The position numbers were made by a program, and so were the translations under genes. This document shows positions 7,376 through 15,166 of a stretch of 18,133 bases of DNA, one piece after another. Below the pieces are notes generated by a model. That model was given only the letters and a program-made list of their open reading frames with translations, ran no database searches and was not told where the DNA came from. Origin of the DNA: Verrucomicrobiales bacterium (lineage in GTDB: Bacteria > Verrucomicrobiota > Verrucomicrobiia > Verrucomicrobiales > DEV007); the NCBI GenBank assembly GCA_013003335.1, contig JABDJT010000043.1:1-18133 (forward strand), in the 5' to 3' direction. Numbering within the stretch: the first letter of the stretch is position 1; the number at the start of each line of letters is the position of its first letter.

Positions 7376-8575
7376 ATGTCGTCTACCTTTTCTGAACTGG
7401 GCCTCTCCCAACCAGTGCTTCGAGCTGTCGAAAAAGCCGGTTACGAATCGCCCACCCCCGTGCAGGCGCAGGCCATCCCCGTCTGCCTGGAGGGACGCGA
7501 TGTGATCGGTGCTTCCCAGACTGGCACAGGGAAAACCGCCGCCTTCGCCCTTCCAATCATTTCAAAAATGACGCCCGGTATCACGCCGCAGTGTCTCATT
7601 CTCGAACCCACCCGCGAGTTGGCTCAGCAGGTCGAAGAGCAGATGGAATTGTTCGCCTACTACCGACCAATGAATGTGGTTCTGCTGCACGGTGGAGTGG
7701 GATACGGAAAACAGAATGATGGGCTGACAAATAATCCGGACGTGGTGATCGCCACCCCCGGCCGTCTGCTGGATCACATGGAGCGCGGCACGCTGAAACT
7801 CGATCGGGTCGGCTTTCTCGTTCTCGATGAAGTCGACCGGATGCTCGACATGGGTTTCCTGCCGGATGTGAAAAAAATCATCGACCGGTGCCCGCAGAGC
7901 CGCCAGACCCTCTTTTTCTCCGCCACCATGCCCGGCGCGATTCAGACTTTGGCAAACTGGGCGCTGAAGGATCCCGTCGAAGTGGAAATCGGCCACCGGC
8001 GTTCTCCGGCCGAGACTGTGACTCACGCCTTTTATCCGGTCGCGATGGATCAGCGGGATGATCTGCTGGTCGCTCTTGTTGAGGAAACCCACTTTGACAG
8101 CCTCATGGTTTTCACCCGGACGAAAAAGGAGGCTGACTCCCTGTTGGTGAAAATCAAGGAACTCGAGGGAGCCCAGCCCGCGGCGCTTCACTCCGATATT
8201 CGCCAGTCCGACCGGACGAAAGCCCTGCAGGGATTCCGGGACGGGACCTTCAACGTTATTGTTGCCACCGATGTGGCGGCCCGCGGGCTCGATATCTCCG
8301 GCGTGACGCACGTGATCAATTACCGCGTCCCCGAAAACCCGGAAGACTACGTCCACCGGATCGGCCGGACAGGCCGGGCCCAGCAGGAGGGCGATGCCTT
8401 TACGATTTTGACCGGTGACGAGCTGGATTTTGCGAATGCGGTGGAGCATTTCATCGATCAAAAAATCGAGCGGAAGAAACTGGACGGATTTGAATACGTT
8501 TACACGGCGCTGCTCGATGATGACGCCAAGCCGCTGCGGAAAAAGCGTCCGCCACCGAAGCGCCGCCGCCGCTAA
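7376..8575 (+). CDS. ATP-dependent RNA helicase, DEAD-box family (RhlE-like)
   Basis: This protein unwinds short RNA duplexes and remodels RNA-protein complexes in the cytoplasm, typically in ribosome assembly or mRNA decay. All core motifs are present in order. The Q motif is F-S-E-L-G-L with the downstream P-T-P-V-Q-A-Q-A-I-P. Motif I is A-S-Q-T-G-T-G-K-T (about 46-54), followed by E-P-T-R-E-L-A-Q-Q and T-P-G-R-L-L-D. Motif II is D-E-V-D (151-154) and motif III is S-A-T (182-184). The C-terminal lobe has D-V-A-A-R-G-L-D and H-R-I-G-R-T-G-R-A. Motif II is D-E-V-D instead of D-E-A-D, a conservative change that keeps the catalytic Asp-Glu. The 399-residue protein ends in a short Arg/Lys/Pro-rich tail (R-K-K-R-P-P-P-K-R-R-R-R) likely to bind RNA. 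RhlE is the best guess because of the compact C-terminus. Confidence 0.93.
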   Translation: MSSTFSELGLSQPVLRAVEKAGYESPTPVQAQAIPVCLEGRDVIGASQTGTGKTAAFALPIISKMTPGITPQCLILEPTRELAQQVEEQMELFAYYRPMNVVLLHGGVGYGKQNDGLTNNPDVVIATPGRLLDHMERGTLKLDRVGFLVLDEVDRMLDMGFLPDVKKIIDRCPQSRQTLFFSATMPGAIQTLANWALKDPVEVEIGHRRSPAETVTHAFYPVAMDQRDDLLVALVEETHFDSLMVFTRTKKEADSLLVKIKELEGAQPAALHSDIRQSDRTKALQGFRDGTFNVIVATDVAARGLDISGVTHVINYRVPENPEDYVHRIGRTGRAQQEGDAFTILTGDELDFANAVEHFIDQKIERKKLDGFEYVYTALLDDDAKPLRKKRPPPKRRRR

Positions 8576-8585
8576 AATCAGAGAA

Positions 8586-8613
8586 CCGGGTTGGTATGTT
8601 CAACCCGGATTTT
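8586..8613 (+). terminator. Possible intrinsic terminator after the helicase
   Basis: CCGGGTTG (8586-8593) and CAACCCGG (8601-8608) form a perfect eight-base stem around the loop GTATGTT, followed by ATTTTGT. The T-run is short, so termination may be partial. The flanking GAACC and GGTTC resemble the ends of the dispersed palindromes, so it could be a distant relative. Confidence 0.5.
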
Positions 8614-8674
8614 GTGGTTCTTTCTCGCTTCATTAAGGAACTTGTTCCCCCGAAAAATCCGCCTACCGTCCCGC

Positions 8675-9862
8675 ATGTCTCACCCCGTGTCGGCCCACGC
8701 TGGACTTACGATCGAGGGCCTTTGCGAGGGCTTCGACGTTCCGGATCACGTGCTGAAGTTCGAAGATGTCCCGGGTGGTGAGGTCGTTTTCGGACCGGGG
8801 AAACTCAGCGTGATCGGCGAAAAAGCATCCGGGCTGGGTGCGACGCGCGTGTTGCTGGTGACCGATCCCGGTCTCCGGAAAGCGGGGCACGAGGATCGCT
8901 GCCTCGGCTTTCTCCGTGACGCGGGTCTGGACGCCTTCGTGTTTGACGAAGTGCGGGAAAATCCGACGACCACCGATGTGGCACGCTGTGTCGAGGCCGC
9001 GCGCGGGCACAAGATTGATCTCATCGTGGGCCTCGGAGGCGGATCGTCGATGGATACGGCGAAGGGCGCGAATTTCATCCTGACCAACGGCGGGGAGATG
9101 AAGGATTACTGGGGTGTGAACAAGGCAGGTAAACCGATGCTGCCGATGATCGCCGTGCCGACGACGTCCGGCACGGGAAGTGAATGCCAGAGTTTTGCCC
9201 TGATTGCCGAGGCAAAAACCCACGCCAAAATGGCCTGCGGTGATAAGAAAGCAGCTGCGGCGGTCGCAATTCTCGATCCGGAACTGACTCTCACGCAACC
9301 GCGCTCGGTGACGGTTCATACCGGGATTGATGCCATTTCGCACGCCCTGGAAACAGCCGTTTGCAACAAGCGTAGTGCCGTTTCATTGGCCTACTCGAGG
9401 ATTGCGTGGCTGCTGTTGAATGATGGATTCGAGAAAGTCTTGGCCGATCCGGACGACCTCGAAGCCCGGGCCCGGATGCAACTGGGAGCTGCCTTTGCCG
9501 GCACAGCGATCGAAAATTCCATGCTGGGTATTGCCCATTCCTGTGCAAATCCGCTGACGGCTCATTTTGGGACGGTGCATGGACAGGCGGTTGGCGTGAT
9601 GCTACCGCACACGATCCGGTTCAACCGGCAGGATCCGGAAATTGCGGCCATTTATGAGGAATTTGGCGGCGCGGATCTGGATCACCGAATCGAAAACTTG
9701 CTCCGGCTTTCCGACATGAAAACTGAGATTGCCCCGTTCGGCGTGACCGATGAAATTATCCCGCAGCTGGCCGATGAAGCCGCGGAACAATGGACGGCAC
9801 AATTCAATCCCGTCCCGGTTTCGGCTGACGACCTCGTCGGCGTGTTTCGAGGCGCGCTTTGA
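8675..9862 (+). CDS. Iron-containing (group III) alcohol dehydrogenase
   Basis: This is an NAD(P)-dependent oxidoreductase interconverting an alcohol and an aldehyde or ketone, probably in the cytoplasm. The nucleotide-binding part has V-G-L-G-G-G-S-S-M-D-T-A-K (about 118-130), with the family's G-G-G-S, and A-V-P-T-T-S-G-T-G-S-E. The metal ligands of the family are all in place: Asp219 and His223 (in G-I-D-A-I-S-H-A-L-E), His288 (G-I-A-H-S) and His302 (V-H-G-Q-A-V-G). At 395 residues it is of normal length. The substrate is not predictable; relatives include 1,3-propanediol, lactaldehyde and butanol dehydrogenases. I chose the ATG at 8675; an upstream in-frame start at 8591 would add 28 residues encoded by the hairpin region and is unlikely. 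Palindromic repeat copy C begins six bases after the stop. Confidence 0.92.
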   Translation: MSHPVSAHAGLTIEGLCEGFDVPDHVLKFEDVPGGEVVFGPGKLSVIGEKASGLGATRVLLVTDPGLRKAGHEDRCLGFLRDAGLDAFVFDEVRENPTTTDVARCVEAARGHKIDLIVGLGGGSSMDTAKGANFILTNGGEMKDYWGVNKAGKPMLPMIAVPTTSGTGSECQSFALIAEAKTHAKMACGDKKAAAAVAILDPELTLTQPRSVTVHTGIDAISHALETAVCNKRSAVSLAYSRIAWLLLNDGFEKVLADPDDLEARARMQLGAAFAGTAIENSMLGIAHSCANPLTAHFGTVHGQAVGVMLPHTIRFNRQDPEIAAIYEEFGGADLDHRIENLLRLSDMKTEIAPFGVTDEIIPQLADEAAEQWTAQFNPVPVSADDLVGVFRGAL

Positions 9863-9867
9863 GAAAA

Positions 9868-9912
9868 CGAACCAACAGGGTTGGTTCGACAAGCACACCC
9901 TGCTTGTTCATC
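9868..9912. repeat. Intergenic palindromic repeat, copy C
   Basis: The left half GAACCAACAGGGTT is identical to copy A, but the right half (ACCCTGCTTGTTC) has diverged. CAGGGT/ACCCTG and the outer GAAC/GTTC still pair, with mismatches between them. It lies between the alcohol dehydrogenase and the first DUF6807 gene. Confidence 0.72.
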
Positions 9913-9966
9913 TTTGCGCCATTTTTGATCGTCGCGTTTTGACTGAAAATCGGGTATCAACCCGAC

Positions 9967-10932
9967 ATGAAACGAACCATTTTCCCTGTTCTCCTCGCCG
10001 CCATTTCTGCAACCCAGGTTGCCACCGCTGCGGATGGATTTGAATGGAAGGACACCGAAGGAAAGCACGTCGATCTGCTGTTCAACGGCCGGCCGGTCGC
10101 CCGCTATCAATACGAGCGGATCAATGACGAGCGGCGGGAGGAAACTTACAAGCCGTTCCACCACGTTTATGACTGGGAGGGCGAGGATTTTATCACGAAA
10201 GGCCCGGGTGGACAGTACACCCACCACCGTGGGATTTATTACGGGTTTTCCAAGTGCAGCTACAAGACGGAAGACGGAAAAGAATTCAAGGGGCAGGACA
10301 CGTGGCACTGCAGCAAAGCGCACCAGACCCACGAGAAGTTCATCCAGCAGACTGCCGACGAACAGCGGGCCGAGCAGACGGTGGAGATCGACTGGCACGG
10401 GAATGACGGCACCGTTTTCACGAAAGAAAAACGGACCCTGATTTTTTCCTTCCAGGGTGACGATTTGGTCGTCGATTTTCACTCGGTTCTGGTCCCCACC
10501 CAGCCCGAAGTCCGGGTGGACGGTGATCCGCAGCATGCCGGATTCCAGTTTCGGGCGTCGAATGAAGTCAGTGCCAGCACCAAAAAGGAGACGTATTACA
10601 TTCGGCCAAAGTCCGGAAAAGCGGAAAAGGGCAAGACGATCAACTGGTCGGCCAAAACCGATAATGAGACGACTCGCGACTTGCCGTTCAAAGGTATGAG
10701 TGTGGTCGTGGGAGGTGAGCGCTATTCCATTGCTTATCTCGATTCACCGGGAAATCCCAAGCCGGCCCGGTATTCCGAGCGGGATTACGGACGGTTCGGT
10801 TCGTATTTCGCTACTGATGTCTCGAAAGATAAGCCGTTGGTGGTCAAATACCGGCTCGTGATGCGGAAAGGCGAGTTTGAGTTGTCCGAATTGGAGAAGC
10901 TGAGTGCGGACTTTGTGGCACACCAAAAGTGA
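9967..10932 (+). CDS. Secreted DUF6807 ('PmoA-like') protein, paralogue 1
   Basis: This family is often labelled 'methane oxygenase PmoA' in databases, but it is unrelated in function to particulate methane monooxygenase. Members are mostly exported proteins of carbohydrate-degrading Bacteroidota, Planctomycetota and Verrucomicrobiota. A signal peptide is visible (about 1-22, M-K-R-T-I-F-P-V then a hydrophobic core ending in A-T-A). The body is rich in beta strands, with the family's N-terminal region F-H-H-V-Y-D-W and the G-G-Q-Y-T-H-H-R-G-I-Y-Y-G-F motif. His-His-Arg is the most conserved family feature. W-H-C-S-K-A-H follows. The 321-residue length is normal. No function is established that I can assert; a sugar-related role is only inferred. 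A LysR-type HTH gene follows after 73 bases. Confidence 0.72.
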   Translation: MKRTIFPVLLAAISATQVATAADGFEWKDTEGKHVDLLFNGRPVARYQYERINDERREETYKPFHHVYDWEGEDFITKGPGGQYTHHRGIYYGFSKCSYKTEDGKEFKGQDTWHCSKAHQTHEKFIQQTADEQRAEQTVEIDWHGNDGTVFTKEKRTLIFSFQGDDLVVDFHSVLVPTQPEVRVDGDPQHAGFQFRASNEVSASTKKETYYIRPKSGKAEKGKTINWSAKTDNETTRDLPFKGMSVVVGGERYSIAYLDSPGNPKPARYSERDYGRFGSYFATDVSKDKPLVVKYRLVMRKGEFELSELEKLSADFVAHQK

Positions 10933-11005
10933 GCAGCTGAAAAACGCCTTCTGCTGCCGTGCTGGCACGGAACTTGCGTCCTCCAAGGTGAACTCAGCTT
11001 CATCT

Positions 11006-11311
11006 ATGGAGATTCTCGACAGCCGTCAATTGCGTGCATTTCAGGAAGTGGCCCACCAGGGCAGCTTCACGAGTGCTGCTGTCGAGCTGTCGCTGACTCA
11101 GTCAGCTGTCAGTCACTCCCTGAAAGCGCTGGAGGGCGATCTCGAAGTTCAGTTGATCCAGCGTGCTGGCAAGGACATTCAACTCACGGAAGCCGGGCAA
11201 ATCCTGCTCGGACACGCTGAAAAAATCCTGCAACATATGAAGGAAGCACGGGAGGGAATCCGGGCTCTGGGCCTGTCGGAACAGGAGATTGAAACGAATG
11301 CTTCACGATGA
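11006..11311 (+). CDS. LysR-type helix-turn-helix protein lacking an effector domain
   Basis: The 101-residue product is only the DNA-binding part of a LysR-type regulator. It has L-D-S-R-Q-L-R-A-F-Q-E-V-A, then G-S-F-T-S-A-A-V-E-L-S-L-T-Q-S-A-V-S-H-S-L-K-A-L-E (the winged HTH recognition region, about 19-45), then the wing segment with L-T-E-A-G-Q, and the linker helix (about 70-90). Ordinary LysR proteins are about 300 residues with a periplasmic-binding-like sensor domain; that domain is absent here. No further LysR-like sequence was seen after the stop, so this does not look like a simple nonsense mutant. The start is an ATG at 11006 with S-R-Q-L immediately after, as usual in the family. 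It could act as a constitutive regulator or a small dominant competitor; targets are unknown. Confidence 0.78.
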   Translation: MEILDSRQLRAFQEVAHQGSFTSAAVELSLTQSAVSHSLKALEGDLEVQLIQRAGKDIQLTEAGQILLGHAEKILQHMKEAREGIRALGLSEQEIETNASR

Positions 11312-11443
11312 AAAACTTTCATTCACTTACACTTGCGCAACGCGCCTGAATCTCGATCATCGCGGTGCTGTCAGGGATCCAATCCGGGCACGCTTTGATC
11401 AACACACAACAAAAACCAACAACAACCACGGGAAAATACACAT

Positions 11444-12175
11444 ATGAAAAAACAACTTCTTACCCTCGCTGCCGTCGCTGGTATGCTGACCTCACAGGTC
11501 GTGCAGGCTGGTGATCCGGTCGTGGACAAGATGCCGGTCGAAGAACCGCTTGGAGCTACCATCAGCACCGGATACATGACCAACTACATCTTCTACGGTG
11601 TGGATTTTGGTGAAGATGGTATCTGGACTGGTATTGATTACACGCTGAACATGCTTCCGATTCCGGTCGACGTCGGCGTTTGGTACATCAACCCCGTTTC
11701 CGGACCCGGAAATGACGACGAGCTTGACCTCTACGCAAGCGTAGCCGGTCCTTCCTTTGCCGGATTTGACACGTCTCTCGCTTTCACCGCATTCCTCTTC
11801 CCGGAATCTGGTGGTGGTGAAACTTACGAAGTCTCTCTCGGCGTCGGTCGCAGCCTCGGCATTGTCGATCTTGCTGCCAGCGCTCACTACGACTTCGAAA
11901 TCGAAGGCTGGTATTTTGATGCCGGTGTCGAAAAAGCTCTTGGTCTTACCGACAACGTTGACCTCGTCGTCAGCGCCGGTATTTCCTACCAGAACGATTA
12001 CTACTCCGCTGGCGGAGACTGGAATCACGTCTGGGTGCAGGCATCTTTCCCGATCGCTCTTCGCAGCAACGTGACTCTTGAGCCTTACGTGGCCGGTCTC
12101 TTCGCTCTCGACGCGATCGAAGACATTCAGGACGACATCGTCCACGGCGGTGTGAGCCTGAGCGTCTCCTTCTAA
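11444..12175 (+). CDS. Probable outer-membrane beta-barrel protein (TorF-like putative porin)
   Basis: The 243-residue product has a classical signal peptide (M-K-K-Q-L-L-T-L-A-A-V..., cleaved near residue 22, V-V-Q-A/G-D). Alternating strands rich in Gly, Tyr, Phe and Val follow. I-S-T-G-Y-M-T-N-Y-I-F-Y-G-V-D-F resembles the opening strand of the TorF/Gcw-type putative porins. The protein ends S-L-S-V-S-F, a terminal aromatic residue typical of Bam-assembled barrels. Codons are more T-rich at the third position (GGT, GCT, CTT) than in neighbouring genes, suggesting high expression. The upstream leader (11398-11443) is almost free of G and has no Shine-Dalgarno, and a strong terminator follows. 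Specific transport substrates cannot be inferred. Confidence 0.75.
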   Translation: MKKQLLTLAAVAGMLTSQVVQAGDPVVDKMPVEEPLGATISTGYMTNYIFYGVDFGEDGIWTGIDYTLNMLPIPVDVGVWYINPVSGPGNDDELDLYASVAGPSFAGFDTSLAFTAFLFPESGGGETYEVSLGVGRSLGIVDLAASAHYDFEIEGWYFDAGVEKALGLTDNVDLVVSAGISYQNDYYSAGGDWNHVWVQASFPIALRSNVTLEPYVAGLFALDAIEDIQDDIVHGGVSLSVSF

Positions 12176-12234
12176 TTTAGGTCAGAATTCTTTTTGAGTA
12201 GTTTTCGTTCATAAAGGATTCCCTATTGGTTGAG

Positions 12235-12266
12235 CCGCCCTCCGGAAACGGAGGGCGGTTTTTTTT
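12235..12266 (+). terminator. Strong intrinsic terminator after the outer-membrane protein gene
   Basis: CCGCCCTCCG and CGGAGGGCGG are perfect 10-base arms around the GAAA tetraloop, followed directly by eight T residues. It lies 59 bases past the stop at 12175 and is the clearest intrinsic terminator in the window. Confidence 0.95.
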
Positions 12267-12278
12267 GCCCGCAAGAAC

Positions 12279-12322
12279 AAGTCAACGGGATTTGGTTTGG
12301 CGAACATGCCCGGTTGGTTCGC
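12279..12322. repeat. Intergenic palindromic repeat, copy D (degenerate)
   Basis: It aligns over its whole length with the other copies: GTCAACGGGAT, a TGGCGAACA centre and GCCCGGTTGGTTCG. The core changes from CAGGG/CCCTG to ACGGG/CCCGG, so several arm positions keep pairing through changes on both sides. It lies between the terminator and lolD. Confidence 0.62.
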
Positions 12323-12380
12323 ATCCGTTCGTACCGGGCCTTGATGCGGTGGGAAAACTCGTCAAGATTGGCCCCCTGAT

Positions 12381-13064
12381 ATGAGCGACATCGTCGAATT
12401 AAAATCCGTCTCGAAATGGTACGAATCCGATCCGGACCGGCGGGTTTTGGACGGAATTGACCTGTCGGTTTCCGAGGGAGAACGATTCGCGATTGTCGGA
12501 CCCTCCGGCTGCGGAAAGAGCACGCTGCTGAACCTGCTTGGGACGCTGGACAGTCCGAGCGAGGGGGAAGTTTTGGTGGGGGGCGAAGCTCTTGCCGGGA
12601 AAACAGAAAAAGAAATCGCCGCAATTCGCAGCCGGCAAATCGGGTTCATATTTCAGCTGCACCACTTGCTGCCGCAATGCACGGCGCTGGAAAACGTGCT
12701 GGTTCCGACCTTGGCCCTGCCGGAAAAACCGGATCCTGAAGCAGCCACCGCCCGGGCAAAATCCCTGCTCGAAAAAGTCGGGTTGGGCGACAAGATCGAC
12801 AGCAAACCGGGCCAGCTTTCCGGCGGCGAACGACAGCGCGTCGCTGTGGTGCGATCGCTGATCAATTCTCCGAAAATTCTCCTCGCTGACGAACCGACCG
12901 GCGCACTCGACGAGGAGAACGCAGGCCGACTGGTCGATTTACTCGTCGAACTGAATGAGAGTGAGAATCTTGCCCTCGTGATGGTGACTCACGATCTCGA
13001 ACTCGCGGCGAAGCTCGGGGACGTGCGCTCGTTGAGCGGCGGAAACTTCAGCGCTGCTTTTTGA
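12381..13064 (+). CDS. lolD: LolD-like lipoprotein-release ABC ATPase
   Basis: LolD is the ATPase of LolCDE, which extracts lipoproteins from the inner membrane for delivery to the outer membrane. The protein shows Walker A G-P-S-G-C-G-K-S-T (40-48), the Q-loop run G-F-I-F-Q-L-H-H-L-L-P-Q-C-T-A-L-E-N-V (close to LolD's typical F-Q-F-H-H-L-L-P), the signature L-S-G-G-E-R-Q-R (146-153), Walker B L-L-A-D-E-P-T-G (Asp170/Glu171) and the H-loop V-T-H-D. At 227 residues it is the normal single-domain size. The related MacB/FtsE-type ATPases cannot be fully excluded, but the 'HHLLP' motif favours LolD. No LolC/LolE permease is nearby. The last 17 bases overlap the 3' end of the opposite-strand VWA gene. 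Confidence 0.83.
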   Translation: MSDIVELKSVSKWYESDPDRRVLDGIDLSVSEGERFAIVGPSGCGKSTLLNLLGTLDSPSEGEVLVGGEALAGKTEKEIAAIRSRQIGFIFQLHHLLPQCTALENVLVPTLALPEKPDPEAATARAKSLLEKVGLGDKIDSKPGQLSGGERQRVAVVRSLINSPKILLADEPTGALDEENAGRLVDLLVELNESENLALVMVTHDLELAAKLGDVRSLSGGNFSAAF

Positions 13065-13962
13065 AAGAACCTCCGCTGCTCCGGATCAGTCGTTTCAAGG
13101 GCGTTTTCGCGTTGTGGCCAACGCTGCGGACGTAAAGTTTGACCGGCTCATTTTCCTCCATCTCCATTGCGGCCCTTTCCTGCAATTGCTTCAGCTCATC
13201 CAAGCCGCCGAATTCAGATTTTGCGATTTTTGGCGGAGCTTTCCCACCGTAGAGCAACTCCTCCAGCATCGCGAGGCCCTCATCGGTTTCCCCGTCGTTC
13301 AGATCACAAAACCAGAAGATGGCATCCACTTTTTCGTTCACGATCAAATCCTGCATTGCACCGATCACCGGTCCGGCGTTGTCGAGCCGACAGCCACCAG
13401 CTTCCCGGAACGCTGCGTCTTCAAACTCCTTTTTGATGTCCTTCCGCAATTCCTCCAGGTAGCTGGACATGGATCCGGATACGTCGAGGACTACACCCAG
13501 TTTTTCGGCTTTCACGGTCATCCCTTGGATTTTCTTCCCGACTCCCTTCATCGATCCAACTCCGGCTGAACCCATGCCGTTTCCGCGGCCATTGCCGAAT
13601 CCATCGCCAAAATTTCCTTCACCCAGGCCAAGGGGAGATGCAGTTTGAACATTCACCTTCGGCATGGAAATCACAGCGACTGCATTTGCCTGGATGATGC
13701 GCGCGGCCGAGGAAGGTGAGGAGGAACTGGTCGCCTGCTTTGCGAGCTTTTGAGGCTCAATTTTTTTCATTCTCGGCTTCTCATCAGCCGACTTTGGTAC
13801 GACCTTGGCCAGAATCTCGACCTCATCCTGTTGGGGAACAAAAACCGTTACAAGGGTGAGAATCAAAAGCATTCCACCACAAATACCAAGAGCGGTGAAC
13901 AGAGAAATCAGTTTGCGCCTGGCGATTTGGTCATCACGAATCGTTTCTTCAGTCAGCAGCAT
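13048..13962 (-). CDS. Membrane-anchored von Willebrand factor A domain protein
   Basis: The 304-residue product has one transmembrane helix near the N-terminus (about 18-42). A charged Lys/Ser region follows, then a glycine-rich linker of about 30 residues (about 111-142). The C-terminal VWA domain carries the MIDAS motif D-V-S-G-S-M at about residue 160, followed by S-S-Y-L-E-E-L-R. The metal-binding D-x-S-x-S is intact, so the fold can bind Mg or Mn. I chose the ATG at 13962; the longer frame at 14022 begins with TTG and adds 20 residues with no clear signal. The topology suggests a cell-envelope protein facing the periplasm. Two Cys residues lie in the domain (F-R-E-A-G-G-C and F-W-F-C-D). 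The role is unknown; it is not obviously linked to lolD despite their 3' overlap. Confidence 0.68.
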   Translation of the reverse strand: MLLTEETIRDDQIARRKLISLFTALGICGGMLLILTLVTVFVPQQDEVEILAKVVPKSADEKPRMKKIEPQKLAKQATSSSSPSSAARIIQANAVAVISMPKVNVQTASPLGLGEGNFGDGFGNGRGNGMGSAGVGSMKGVGKKIQGMTVKAEKLGVVLDVSGSMSSYLEELRKDIKKEFEDAAFREAGGCRLDNAGPVIGAMQDLIVNEKVDAIFWFCDLNDGETDEGLAMLEELLYGGKAPPKIAKSEFGGLDELKQLQERAAMEMEENEPVKLYVRSVGHNAKTPLKRLIRSSGGSFKKQR

Positions 13963-14076
13963 CTTCCAGGGTTCACGGTTCCTTCCTGTCCCTAGAAAAC
14001 ACTGGTTATTGAAATTCGTCAAATCCGAACGATTCCTACCCGTCCCGATTCGCCATTCCAGTTCTTCTTTTTGGTT

Positions 14077-15045
14077 CTACTCTGCGGCGTATTTCTTGTA
14101 AAACCCGGCAACATCGGCGTCGTCCGGAGTGCCGTTGTGAATGTAGAGCCGGTGACGAAGCAAAAGCGGTTTGCCGACTTTGAGTGTGTAATCACCATCG
14201 CCTTTTTTCGCCCCGTTTCTCCCTTCAAAGTGTCCTTTGCCAAAGCGGTTGGCGGTGATCAGTCCATAAGTCCGGGCGTGCCAGTGAGTCGGGTGCCGCA
14301 GGTTGTCCGGATGATCGAACATGGCAATCCCCACGGTTTTTCCGCTGGGATCCGGCCCGAAGTAATCGGCCCATTCTGCCCGCTTTCCCCAGGACTCGGC
14401 GTTCTTGTCGCCGTTGCTGTTCAAAATCGTGCCTTTTCCTTCCTTCGTTTTCCGGTCCTCGACTTTCATGCTGCCGGCCACCCGAACGCCAAGGCCACCG
14501 TCTTTTTGGTCTTTGAAGGTACGATTCTCCCCAACAGCGTGGAGTTCGATGTCGTAGTCGAGCAGCATCTGGCCGTTCTTGAGTGGGGTGAAATGGAACC
14601 GTGTTTTGTCACGGATGACTGTCTCGCCGTCGCAAATCCAGTTGTGCCACAAGATCAATTCCCCGGTTTCGCCAGAGGTCATTTTTTCGACCTTATCCAA
14701 CTCAATCGAAGTGGTGTGTCCGTTTTGCTTGGAATCCGGTGACCAGAAACTCATCCCATCCACGTCGCGGTGGGAAAATCGGATCGACCGGTGGTGAGGG
14801 TGATCATTCTGTTCGCCCGGCACACCCGCTTTCATCGGATAATGACGGGTGATGTTCTCGCCGTTCGGTCCGATCACCGGATATAGATACGGTGCGGCCC
14901 AGGCTTTCATCTGCCATTCCGTAAACAGTTTCCCGTCCACCTCGACCCGGAAACAGTCATCTTTTTGCGTGACTTTCACATCGGCCAGGGCCGGCGGGGC
15001 GAGGAGAAAAAAGATTGCGAGAAAGGAGGCGAGACCTGTTTTCAT
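14077..15045 (-). CDS. Secreted DUF6807 ('PmoA-like') protein, paralogue 2
   Basis: The protein begins with a signal peptide (about 1-21, cleaved after P-P-A-L-A before D-V). It has the more typical family core: P-Y-L-Y-P-V-I-G-P-N-G-E-N-I-T-R-H-Y-P-M, then D-H-P-H-H-R-S-I-R-F-S-H, then D-G-M-S-F-W. These are the signature blocks of the domain. W-A-D-Y-F-G-P, F-D-H-P-D-N and P-T-H-W-H-A-R-T-Y-G-L follow, His/Asp-rich elements that would be candidates for a binding site. The 322-residue length is close to the first DUF6807 gene at 9967-10932, but sequence similarity is limited to the core blocks, so these are old paralogues and not a recent duplication. I chose ATG 15045 because it directly precedes the signal peptide. 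It is divergent from the TPR gene. Confidence 0.85.
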   Translation of the reverse strand: MKTGLASFLAIFFLLAPPALADVKVTQKDDCFRVEVDGKLFTEWQMKAWAAPYLYPVIGPNGENITRHYPMKAGVPGEQNDHPHHRSIRFSHRDVDGMSFWSPDSKQNGHTTSIELDKVEKMTSGETGELILWHNWICDGETVIRDKTRFHFTPLKNGQMLLDYDIELHAVGENRTFKDQKDGGLGVRVAGSMKVEDRKTKEGKGTILNSNGDKNAESWGKRAEWADYFGPDPSGKTVGIAMFDHPDNLRHPTHWHARTYGLITANRFGKGHFEGRNGAKKGDGDYTLKVGKPLLLRHRLYIHNGTPDDADVAGFYKKYAAE

Positions 15046-15166
15046 GAAGGCGATTGTAGGATTGTGAGGTTGGATTCCGATCCCAAAAACAGCGCATTCC
15101 CGCCAGAATTCAGAATTCTTGAACAGGGGCAAAAACCGGTCCACGATCAGGCGGAAATTGCACCGA

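Noticed and set aside
9901..9966. Promoter-like TTGACT and TATCAA ahead of the first DUF6807 gene
   Set aside because: The spacing between the two is about 10 bases, too short for a sigma-70 promoter.
10933..11005. Small inverted repeats (CCGTGC/GCACGG and GCAGC/GCTGC) between the DUF6807 and LysR-type genes
   Set aside because: CCGTGC/GCACGG has a two-base loop and no T-run; the other stem is five pairs across a long loop. Neither makes a convincing terminator or operator.
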